DNA of 60,732 bases, from the NCBI GenBank assembly GCA_003640385.1, contig RCAB01000341.1, positions 1 to 60,732 of the forward strand, given 5' to 3'. Of this stretch, positions 23,962 through 35,715 are shown one piece after another. The notes under the pieces are model-generated. The model had not been told where the DNA came from, did no database searches, and was given only the letters and a program-made list of their open reading frames with translations. How positions within the stretch are numbered: position 1 is the stretch's first letter; each line of letters opens with the position of its first letter. A program made the position numbers and the translations under genes. The DNA comes from Setaria digitata (taxonomy: Eukaryota > Nematoda > Chromadorea > Rhabditida > Setariidae).

Positions 23962-25381
23962 AATGTTTTTAGTAAAACTTTTTTTTGCCTTTTTTTTTCT
24001 CGTTTTTATTTTTCTTATTTTTTTATTTTTCAATAAACTATCATTTCTTGAATAAAGTATTTATTTTGTTGCAAAATTTAAATAAATTTCTTTCTTTTTT
24101 CTCATTCTCTTTCATTGTAAAGAGCAATGTTGCATTGTACAATTAAACAATATTTATTTTAATAAAGAAAAAAAAAAAAAAAGGTACAGTGAACTAAATT
24201 GACAGTAATTTTTTTCTTTGTTTTCAAAATATTTTTAGTAATACTGGCAAATAAAATTTCAATAAAATTGAACAATTTTATTTGAATGCTATTTTCAAGT
24301 AACTCTTCTTGAATTAATGCTATTTTGCTAATCGTGACTTGATGAAATGAATGAAGTAAATTAATTACTGATTGGCTGTTAAAATGCTGCTAGCTATTAT
24401 ATCAGTTATTAATTACTGGCTATTGTATTTCTGATTTGGTAGGAGAGCTTTCAACTGAAAGTTAAAATTTTACATCCACCAAAATAGAAATAATATTTTT
24501 ATGATTTATGATTTCTGGCAAAAATGATATGCAAAGAAAAATTTCTTTCCATTTGCATATCATTTTTCGTGATTTTCATTATAATGATTAAATTACGCCA
24601 AATTTATGCGATATGAATTGCTGAAATTTATGCGTAAATCAATTCGCTAACATTTTAAATTCGATTTTTAAAAATTTTTAAAATATCTAGAGTAATTTCA
24701 ATTCGTGTATGCGCTCTTGCTCATAAGCCGGAAGAAATCAAAGGTCTTCCCCTTAAATACACGAAATTTCTGGGATATTTAGTTCGGAAATGAATTGATT
24801 TTTAAAATGGTTTTTTTTTTTTTTTAATTAAATCGAATTTATTTTTTTTTTATGGCAGGTAATACATCGTGCAATATTCGTAAATTTTTTTTTTTTTTTT
24901 TCTTTCCACTTTATTTGACTTAAGTTGTTGTAGTTCTTTTCTTCCGAAAACTGAAGAAATGAATGAAATTGAATAAACTTCATATTTGTACCTAATATTT
25001 CTAATCACTTATCAGTCAAATAGTTTTATCAGTTGTAAAATGAAGCAGTTACATGATTGTACTAAAATAATTGAATTACGGACGACAAAAAAAAAATCGT
25101 CGAACTATTTTTTAATAGTTGTTGCTACGAAAATTTAATTTTAATTATCATTAATGAACATTGTATAATTGCTTATAATTCTCTAAAATATCCGTAATTT
25201 TGATGGTTTTTTTTGGCAAATTAATTAATGTGCTCATCAATGCATTCCAAATTTTTATTCATCATTTTATTAATTTATTTTTATTCTTTATTTATTTCAC
25301 TTTTTTTTTTTTTTTTTGCAATTTCTCGCAAACATACACAATCAATAAGAGTTTAATTAGTAAGTTAGAAAAAAATTCAAA

Positions 25382-25610
25382 AAAAAGTTGAAATTTNGCA
25401 ATTTCTCGCAAATATACACAATCAATAAGAGTTTAATTAGTAAGTTAGAAAAAAATTCAAAAAAAAANAGTTGAAATTTCGAAATTTTTTTTCTTTTTTT
25501 ATTTAATAAAAGAAAAGAAAAAAAAAAACAAAATTTTTNGTTGAAATTTCGAAATTTTTTTTTCTTTTTTTATTTAATAAAAGAAAAGAAAAAAAAAAAA
25601 AACAAAATTT
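25382..25610. repeat. Cluster of three N-separated direct duplications
   Basis: Ns at 25397, 25468 and 25539 each separate near-identical neighbouring segments. The copies around 25397 differ at one base (AAACATACAC versus AAATATACAC). This suggests unmerged contig ends or haplotypes. Confidence 0.8.
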
Positions 25611-25781
25611 TTTGAAATATTATGATGCAAAGAAAAGGAGAGAGAGAGAGAGACAGGGAGAGAGGGAGAGGAAAGGGAAAAAATTTGTGCTAAAAATAGG
25701 AAAATTAATCAGATAGCAAAAATGATAAAATCAGTAGCCAAGATGGACTAGCCAATAAGTGCCTACTCATTTTACACCTAT

Positions 25782-25789
25782 TGACGTCA
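25782..25789. promoter_or_regulatory. Perfect CRE-like palindrome TGACGTCA
   Basis: An exact cAMP-response-element octamer, the consensus site of CREB/ATF bZIP factors, lies in a balanced-composition island within the gene-poor region. There is no nearby promoter, so function is only a guess (distal enhancer of the amidase or globin gene). Confidence 0.3.
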
Positions 25790-26224
25790 TCAATGATTTT
25801 ACAATCAAAGTGAAATTCACTGACCATTTGAACAAATGCAGCTAACAGCCGTATTAAAACACTTCAACTCCCTATTTTATATATTCATATGTGTGTGTGT
25901 CTGTCCGTCTGTCTGTCGGTCTGTACCTGTGTGTACCTGGGTCATTTATGTGTGCGATTTAATCATATTCGATTAATATTATATCAATTTCAATGATTAT
26001 TAGAATATCTTTCCCATTTCATTTAATATTACATTTTCTATCACTTTTTAAGAAAACGGAAATGAAATGATTGGTTGTTGTTGTTTTTTTTTTTTTCTTT
26101 TTTGAAATAGGAATTGAAATAACTGCGTACTAGAAACTGGACTAGCTACTGGTCAAAAATATCAATAAGTATTAGTGATGGTAATTGGGTTTGTTTGTTA
26201 ATTTTGGCACTTATAGGAAGCATT

Positions 26225-26520
26225 TTCTGGAGTACTAGTCAATTTTGCCTCATTAAAGGCTGTACTTTAAGAAGTTAAAGTAAAACTTAGCCAATTTGGC
26301 TCTTCATATGTTGTGCTCCATGAAGTGGAAGTGAATTACTTAGCCAATTTGATTCTTTATAGGATATAATACTTTTTGAGGTGGAAATGAATTGCGCAGT
26401 CAGTTTGGCCTTTATGAGTGATACTTTTTGAAGTGGAAGTAAGTTATTTAGCCAATTTGGCTTAAACGAATAGTTCAGTTCCTTTTTGAAATGAAAATTA
26501 AATGCTTTTAAACAATTTTA
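26225..26520 (+). repeat. Degenerate ~60-70 bp tandem repeats
   Basis: About four to five diverged copies of a unit containing TTAGCCAATTTGGC followed by TTTTTGAAGTGGAAGT-like sequence. The core GCCAATTTGGC is nearly palindromic. No coding potential was seen. Confidence 0.6.
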
Positions 26521-28385
26521 CTGTTATAAATGAGAAGATTAGGTTAAACAGGATTATTAGTACAGGCTAGCTTATGTAGTTATTCTAAATAGTCCAAGTA
26601 TTGTCAAATATTTTTCTAATTTCTTGCTATCAAATAAATATAGTTAAATTAGTATTCCACTAAAAACATTTCGTCATCTGTTAATTACTGTGATGGTAAT
26701 TAACAAATTTATTACAATAGAAGCATGTGTCTAATAATATTAATGAAAGTTATTAATGAAATAAAAGTAATGAAAGCATCAAATACGTTCTTCTGCTATC
26801 ACTGGACTATGTTGATCAATTGAGTAAATAGTTTTCAAAATACTAATTATTCAACTGTTTTTTAATTTACCAAAGACTAGACTAATAATTTAAAAAAAAA
26901 AAAAATAAAAACAAAAGAAACATATCCATTTATTTCTCATCATATTCTTTTAACATATTTATTACAAAAAAAAAAATTGTCCTAATATAGAAGAAATAAG
27001 TGTAACAATCATAATTCATGTACTGTAAAGTAGATAATTAATTAATAAATTATTAGCAAGTCTAATTAAACATCCCTGTGTAAGTGCCATAATCAGTAAT
27101 TGTGAATTAATATTTTTCGTTTCCACTTCTTTGTTAAATTATTACAGAAAAAAATATTTTTTAAAAAATCGTAAAAAATAATTGTTTTAGATTTTTATTA
27201 TTGTCAATATTTAATTTTTGTTGTAAAATAAAACGGAAATATTAGAAATAGAAATTTTTCCTGAAGTTTGAAATTATCAGCAATAGTAAAAGTAGTACTA
27301 TCGATAATTTCGAAAATTCTTTACACAAAAAAAAGAAAAAAAAAACAACCAAAAGCTGAAGCTAGGAAGTAAAATAATTATGACTGCATTCATTTTTTTT
27401 AAAAAAAAGGCTAATTATAATCCTTTGATATTCAAGTACTCGAAAAATCGAATTCATATATATTTTTTCGATCATCCTATTCATGAAAAAGATTTATTTA
27501 AAGAATAAAAAAAGCATATTATTTAAGGAAACATGAAGCTCTATTTAAATTGAAATAATTAAGAGAAAGGAAAAAAAAAACACGAAATAAGTTATTAACA
27601 TTCTTCTAAAATTCGATATTTAATTCTCATTTTAATTTCCTATCATTTCCAACAGGAAATTGCTTTTTTTTCCTGTTTTTTTTTTTTTTTTTTTTGTAAA
27701 ATATTTTCTGCAACGATTCTTTTCCTTTCTAACATTGAAAGGGAAAAAATTATTTTGAAATTTTTGTTATTTGTTAAAATTGAAGTTTTTCCAAAATTTT
27801 AAATTATAAGCAAAAATTTTGCAGCTCATTTTATTTGAACTTTAGCAATGCTCTTTTTTAATTAACAACTACTACTTATCTGAATTAGTTCAAACTTTTT
27901 TGCATCTAAACAAACTCAATCAGTCATTTTTCAAAATTTCTCCTCACATTTTACATTAATCTCTTCAAATAAACAAAATTTCATTTCTTATTTTTGCTCA
28001 GAATGAGTTTGCTTATAGTCCACAATTCAGTTAATTAAAACTGATCATTACTCTAATATGTAATTTTTGCTTACCGCTCATCAAATATAAAATTTTTTTC
28101 AATTCCTGAAATAAAAAAAAAATGCTTTAAGCATCAATTTTTCCTCGCTTATTTTCCTTCTCAATGTTTTGATAACTCAGAAAAAAAAAAGAAAGAAAAT
28201 TAATGAATTTTTTCAACAGAATTATTCAGCAATTAATTATTTTCTTAAAAAAAAAAAGACCAAATTTATCTCAGAGAAATATTCCATTAAAATTTTTTCG
28301 TTGCTTTTCTTTTTGCCAACAAAGTGATTAGAGAGAGAAAAAAAAAAAAAGTTAAAATTAAAAATTTTTAGCTTTTACCTCATTA

Positions 28386-28565
28386 CAGAAAAAAAAAAAA
28401 AAATAACGATATGGTCAGTGAAAAGTTAAAAATATGAAACTAAAACTGACAATATTATTTTGTGAGAAAAGAAAAAAATTTTGNTAACGATATGATCAGT
28501 CAAAAGTTAGAAATATGAAACTAAAATTGACAATATTATTTTGTGAGAAAAGAAAAAAATTTTGT
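28386..28565. repeat. Direct duplication around N 28484
   Basis: About 80 bp on either side of the N are the same sequence with several base differences, consistent with two haplotypes placed side by side. Confidence 0.8.
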
Positions 28566-28965
28566 AGTCAAAAAAAAGTGAGAAAAATTTTTAATATTTT
28601 CAGAAAAAGCATTTTTTTTTTCTTGGAAACAATTGAAAATAGATAAAAATTGTAAATGTTTAAAATTACAATTTTCATTTTCTTTTCTTTAAAGTTATTA
28701 TAAAATTTATTACTGAACATATATTTATTACAGATCGAATAATCATTTAAATACTTTTTATTCCTGCTTTCTTTCATTTAATAATTTAATAAAAAAAAAA
28801 AAAAAGAAAAAAACATATGACGTTTATCAAAGTGCACATAAAATATAGTAAACGTATCGTTGATAAGCACCTGTTCCGTTGTAAACTGATAATCATTATT
28901 TGTGATTAATTGGCAAGTTTTGGATGTTGATGATGAATAATTATTTTTGACGCAAAACTAATTAA

Positions 28966-29022
28966 TATCATATCATATCATGTAATATCATATCATGTCA
29001 TATCATATCATATGATCATTGT
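28966..29022. repeat. ATATC/ATGTC pentamer microsatellite
   Basis: Imperfect copies of the pentamer TCATA and variants over about 55 bp. Confidence 0.7.
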
Positions 29023-32000
29023 TTTCTGACAGGATAACTGCAACAGCATTGAATGTATGAAAATAAGTTACCGTAGTACTTACGAAAAGTAGCATAATTA
29101 GAAGAAAAAAAAAAAAAAAAAATACATTATTGAGCTGTATGATTTCATTTAATCAAGTACTAATCATATAATAAATCTTATACTGTAATAATGAATTCTA
29201 TCCTATACTGTAACAACGAATCCTAGACTGCGACAATAACGCCTATTACCTTAATAATAAATTGGAATAATTTAAATCCTCCTCAATAATAATATATTTA
29301 CGAATTAAAAAAGAAATAGGAATTTTCATGCAATATTCATTTCAAGTGTTACTATGCGAATTAAAATGAATTAAAGTTTAAAATATAGCCATTTTCATAG
29401 GAACTCCTGAAATGATACTTAACAAAAATTAAATTCTTTCATTTGAAATTATGCTGCATTGATTATTTTATTTAGCAAAATATTTCTACCAGTATTCTTT
29501 ACTCTTATTAGCATTAATTATTTATTATTATTATTAATTACTAATTATTAATTATTATTACTACTATTATTTATTTCTGCTATTGCTAGAATTCATTATT
29601 TCACATAACTTAAAAGCAGTTTTTTTTTTTTTTTTTTTTCAATATTTCAAGATTCTGATCTTGTCTTTTTTTTTTTCCAATTATTTAAGAGAAATTAACA
29701 TGCTAACATGTTCACATCAAAAATAATGATAGCTTATTGAAAATTTCAATCTAATCTACATAATTATACATTATATAGATGAAAGATTTTCATTCTGCAA
29801 GATATTTTGAATTTAACTAATAGCACGAAGTATTCCCAGATTTATTAAAAGTTTAGCTTCACAGTACTTCTCTACATGAATGTTTACGAAGTATTTAGAC
29901 AAAGAAAAAAAAAACTGTCAAATATATCAATGAATCCACTGATGTAACTTTTAATTACTACTTCTATTTATCGTTAGCAATAAACTGGAAGTGCAAAGTT
30001 TCATTTGTTTGCTGTACAGAATTTTTTTTTTTTTTTTAAATCAACATTGGCAAAATTAATAAAAGAAAAAATTTACATTTTAATTTTACAAAAATCAAAT
30101 CACTGTCGAAATGACTTTGATTCTGAAATTCATAAATTGCTTTCACATCAAATTTTATTTTTTTGAAAATAAAAGTTAATCGAGATTGAGATTTTTTAAA
30201 CTGGCACTTATTTGATCTAGCTTTTCATATATCTATGCTCATTAATTTCAAAATTTTCCTTCCTTTTTTCAATTCTTCATTTTACAAGTTTTTGCATTTT
30301 TTTTTTTTTTTTTTTTGAATCACTAGTAACATCTTCATCATCTGCAACTAATCAGCACTTTTCCTCATTTTCAATTTTAATTTTAGTTACTTTTTGTCAT
30401 TAATTATTAATTATTCAGTTTCCGATATCGGATATTTCTATAACAATCAAATTAGATTCTACAATGTGCACTTCATAAATAGTCTAACTGAACAAATTTC
30501 AGTTCATATTTTATAAAAGAGCATTCCATATTATTTTAGTGATGATATAAATTAATCAAGAGGAAAAAAGCAGGAAGATAGATAACAAATTACAAATGAA
30601 TTAATGTGAAATTATTCACATAAATAATCGATAACTATTAATTAATTGGTTAATTTCTGGAAAAATTTTAAGACCTGAGCAAAATCTATTCATTTTCTAT
30701 TCATTAACAAGTTAGCTTGATCAAGATAAATGTAAATAAATATTGAATAGAAATAGTTAACTGAAAACCGAAATAGATATTAACTAAAATGTTTAGGCAG
30801 GAGTTTTTTTTTTCCCCCCAACGGAGTTTTGCATGATAGTTAGGAATTCTTTTTTGCTAATCAAATATTTAAAATTTTATTTGATGGAGAGAAAGTTAAA
30901 ATTGTTGTACTTTTATTCGAAAAAATATTTGGTAAAATATTATGTAGAGATTATTTTTTAATTCAAATTTTTTATTATTATTACTAATTTGGTAGATTAA
31001 TTTCAGTACCTGATTTCAAAAGTAAACAATTTAAGTTTCAACAAGTTTTGAAAATGCTAGTAGCAACAATGAAAGAATTAATAGTTGCACAAAAAGGCAA
31101 TTAACTTAAATTTTATCCGCTAAAATAAATTTCATCAGCGAATCATTTATAGTAATTATCAATTTCAATTGTATAAAAATCGGAAATTTAAAAATAATCA
31201 ACTTTTATCGATTTTATACTGCCCTAGTTCATTACTGAGCATTGAGTAAATTGAGTAAGTTTTCAAGGAAATTTTTTTTTTTTTTTAAAAAAAAAAGTCT
31301 TTTTTAATCATTTATTTCATTTTCACTTGAAAATTTACTTTGAATTTTCTAATTTGTCTTTTTCTTTTTTTTCTATTTTATTTCATTTTATTTTTTATTT
31401 TTAGAGAAATACAGAATGAAAAGAGGTGCAAATATTTTTCGATCTTAATGCTGAATGTGTAAGGAATAAAAAAATAAAAGATGACAAGTTATTTTAGAAA
31501 TTTTCATTCGGTTTATTTTTTCAAAAAAAAAAAAAATTTTTCCCATTAATTTTTATTTGAGAAGTTTATTTTCGAAAAATTCATTTTTCAAAATTAATTT
31601 TATTGCTGTTAAAATTTAGAATTTTTTTCGTTCTTTTTTTGTCCTGAATTTTATATTTTTGTTTTATGGCAATATTTCCTGCAACTTTGACTCTTTACAA
31701 TACTTTTTATTTTTTTTCTAAATTTCCAACATTTTATTTGCTAGTTTTTTTTTTCTGAAAATTTCTTTTCTGTATTTTAATTACCAATTCTTTTTTTTAA
31801 AATTTTTTTGAAGTATAAATTTTTCTTGTAATTTATAAATTTTGATTTATGGAAAATGTTGTTGAAATTCTGCTTCTTCCATAAAACTCGTTTGTTTCAA
31901 TGTTATTGCAAGGTTTATTTATTTATTTATTTTTTAAACTTTAAAACTGAAGGATAGATTTGGATTTGATTAATGAGTTAGTTCCCAAATGGATTTTAAT

Positions 32001-32421
32001 TAGTCAGTGAAGTTACTTTAAAATAATGCAAATATTGTTGCTTAGCAGATGTTGAATTGCTTGTTAGTGTTGCTTAATTTAATTAATCAAATTGAAAATG
32101 AAATGGATAAATTAGAAGTGAACAAACAACATGCTGCACAACACACTCATAAATTTCAGCAATAGGAATTAAACATCACTGAGCTGAAATGTTGGATAAA
32201 TAAAATTTAATTTCCTTTCTATCATCAGCTTCGCGGAAAAAAGAAAAGATATTTACGTATGAAATTTCAATTTTCAGAAGTATTTGCCTTCTTTTTCATT
32301 TTTAAATTTCAACTTTTCTACTATGGCTATTACAGCTGACCGTAAGAGAAAAAGCAAAAATTTTGGAATTTTCAAAATATTTTGTGAAATTTTTTGTCCT
32401 TCTATTTCTTTTAATTTCTAA

Positions 32422-32454
<33 letters not shown>

Positions 32455-34598
32455 TTGATCTCCACTTTTTTATGTGTTAAAAAGAGATGAAAAAAAAAAA
32501 AAATGAAAACTTTAAAAATTGCATTCATAATTTTGAAACACTTTTGATAATTGCTGTTTGATTTTTATCGAAAATTTTTTTTTTCCCGAAACGATAGAAG
32601 AATAAGAAACAATGAAGCACAATTAGCAGTGAACGAAATGCAAATGGAATTTATTAAAATTCAATTATCGTTAATTTTTGGAAATTTTGTTTCTAGTAAT
32701 TCTTTCGCATCTCTTAAAATATCTTAGCCTTCATTCTCTCTGCAAAATAATCTTTTTCAAAAAAAAAAAAATGTAAAATTTTGCCGTAAATTGAAAAAGT
32801 TTAGAAATCAAGACGCCAATCCATCAGAAAAAATTTTTTTTTTTGTTAACAACGAATGCAAAAAAGGAAAGCATTCATTTCTTTTATAATAAAATTAAAA
32901 AAAAAAAACGATGAAATGATAAAGGAATGAAATTTTCTTCTCCTCTTTTTTTTTTGATAAATCATTTAAATGCTGGTGAAATAATTGAAAAAAAAAAAGT
33001 AATGAAGATATCTTAAAATGGCAAAAATTTCCCAAAAGAATTTTTCATTTTTATAATAAAATACTTTTTTTTTTTTCCTTCTTCGTCTTCTTTCTTTTCT
33101 TTTTTTCGTTTTCCTTTAAAGTTTTCTTTTCAAGAATTTTTGTTCGTTGTCATTTTACACATATGTAATTTTCAGTTTTTTTTCTTGCCTCTCATTTCTC
33201 CAGTCTTTCTTTTCTTTTGTCTAATTTTCTTGAAAAATTTCAAAAATTTTCTATCCGAAAATGTAAAATTTCATCCGTTTAATTATTTGTTTATTTTCGT
33301 TTTCTTTTTTCCTTTTGATAAAATTGTGCAAATTCTTTTTTTTTTTTTCTTTTCACAGGAAAAACAGAGTATTGTTTTTTTTTTGTGGCAATTCATAGAT
33401 TAAATAATATTATTATGAACTAATTAGATGTGTTATGAAAGCGTTTTCTAGTGTCATAAATTTTGCTTTATCAAATTTTCCAAAATAAAAGCAAACGCTA
33501 ATTAATTTAATCATATTAATCAAAAATTTTGCAATCAAATCATACTGTTTTATTGAAGCTAAGGAAAAGTTGCATATTTTTTTTGCATATAATGCTTTGC
33601 ATAATAATTATTAAAGATTGTGATATAAGATACTTCTGTTCTTATATATCATGATATTTGATACTACAACATGAACTATCATATGATATCAATTATTGTA
33701 ACATATGGAAATTAGATGTCATAATGTTATAGTTATTATAATATTTGATTTTCTGGTGTCATATAAAACGATATCAGATTATGCAAAATTGAATTTTCCA
33801 ATTTTAGATATTATAGTAATACAATATTCAATTTTAGATATATACAATAATCATTTTTAGATAGTTTTAGGTATTTGAATAAACCTTTTTTTTTTATAAT
33901 GTATATTATATTCTAATGTATATTATATTCTTAGATGATGTATATTATATATAATGTATATTATATTCTTAGATGTTATAAAATCGAATACTGTAGTATA
34001 GTATTAGGTATTTTATACCAGATAATGTTTCATAAGATATTTTTAATATTCGATACGGCTAGATATATTTAATTTTAGATACTGTAATATAAAATAATAC
34101 GATATTAAATGTAATAAGTTACCATCTGTTGTGGCATTAAATATCATAAATATTGCAATATTAAATATCGAAATGTATTCAATGCTAAAGATTATTGTAG
34201 TTTTGAGCCTTTTATTTTTATATCTTATATTATCAATTATCACCTGGCTCATATATAATATTCATACCATGATGTTAGATGATATTTCATACATGGATTT
34301 TTAGATCATTTAGATATAATAATAACAGATATTACAATATTACAGTATAATTACGGATATTGAGTAAAATTTCCAAATAAAAAAAAAAAAGGTTTAAATC
34401 ATAAATATGATCATAATTTTTACTTTATTTTTCTGCATAATAAATTTCTGAATACTTGAAAGAAAATGAAAAAATAAATTTCATTTTTGACTGAACAGCC
34501 GTAATGACTTAAAAAATACCACAACAATTAATGCATGTATTGATAATAATTGCTGTTAAAAATCCATTATCGCATTAATCACTTATAAGCTATCTCAT

Positions 34599-35265
34599 AC
34601 TGTGAGTGGCATAATTTTTTGCAGTATCACTGTGATAAAATTAAGATTTAAATAAATATTTTCAAACTAGATGAAATGGAATGAAATTAAATATTGCCGG
34701 ATAAAGTGATAAGTGAGGAAAATTGAATTAAATTGCCATTTTTATCAGAAATTGAATTGAATTTTGATTAAATAAAAAAAAAAAAAAAAAAAACGGGATA
34801 TTTTTTCTTTTTCCAACATGAATTTGGCTCAATATTTCATTTAAATTTTTATGCAAACAACAAATGCTCAGCAGCAAATTGCAATACCAGTTGTTTTTCC
34901 ATCATTATTGCTAATTATATCATCACCAGTTGTCACAATTATCATTATCAGTGATCAATTGCTACTTAATTGAAATAAACGTTGTTGATCATTTGCTACT
35001 AGTCGAAGAATGTATCAAACAAAAGTTCTTTTTTCTTCATATATATATTTATATATGTGTTTTTCGAACTTTTGAACGTCAGTCATGTTTTTGCTTTCTT
35101 TTTCTTTTCCATATTTTTATTTACTGTGAGTGGCATAATTTTTTGCAGTATCACTGTGATAAAATTAAGATTTAAATAAATATTTTTAAACTAGATGAAA
35201 TGGAATGAAATTAAATATTGTCGGATAAAGTGATAAGTGAGGAAAATTGAAATAAATTGTCATTT
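34599..35265 (+). repeat. Two ~140-bp direct repeats 524 bp apart
   Basis: 34599-34738 recurs at 35123-35265 with only a few substitutions, beginning ACTGTGAGTGGCATAATTTT. Unlike most other duplications here, no N lies between the copies. Confidence 0.8.
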
Positions 35266-35497
35266 TCACTTTTTTTTTTTTTGAATTTAAAGTAAAAATT
35301 TAAATTTTGATTAAAGATACGAAAAGTTATTAGCATTTTCAAGAGTTTTCGGATGAATTATGAAGCATTCTATAAAACAATTCAAATGCTTTCGAAACAA
35401 ACTAATTACTTCATTCCTGTTATTTAAAAATAAGTACTGAGTGAAGTAGCAATCAAATCCACAAAAAAAATTCCTTTTGTTTTATATCATGATAATT

Positions 35498-35715
35498 ATT
35501 GAAAATGTAGTTTTGAATAATTTCCAGTAATTATTTATATATTGTTAAAATTGTGGTGCATTTTCAAAATTTTAATTTATAGAAAAAAAAAATGGNCTTT
35601 TGTTTTATATCATGATAATTATTGAAAATGTAGTTTTGAATAATTTCCAGTAATTATTTATATATTGTTAAAATTGTGGTGCATTTTCAAAATTTTAATT
35701 TATAGAAAAAAAAAT
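35498..35715. repeat. Direct ~100-bp duplication around N 35596
   Basis: The sequence before the N (from CTTTTGTTTTATATCATG) is repeated immediately after it with near identity. It fits the junction pattern seen at other Ns. Confidence 0.85.
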
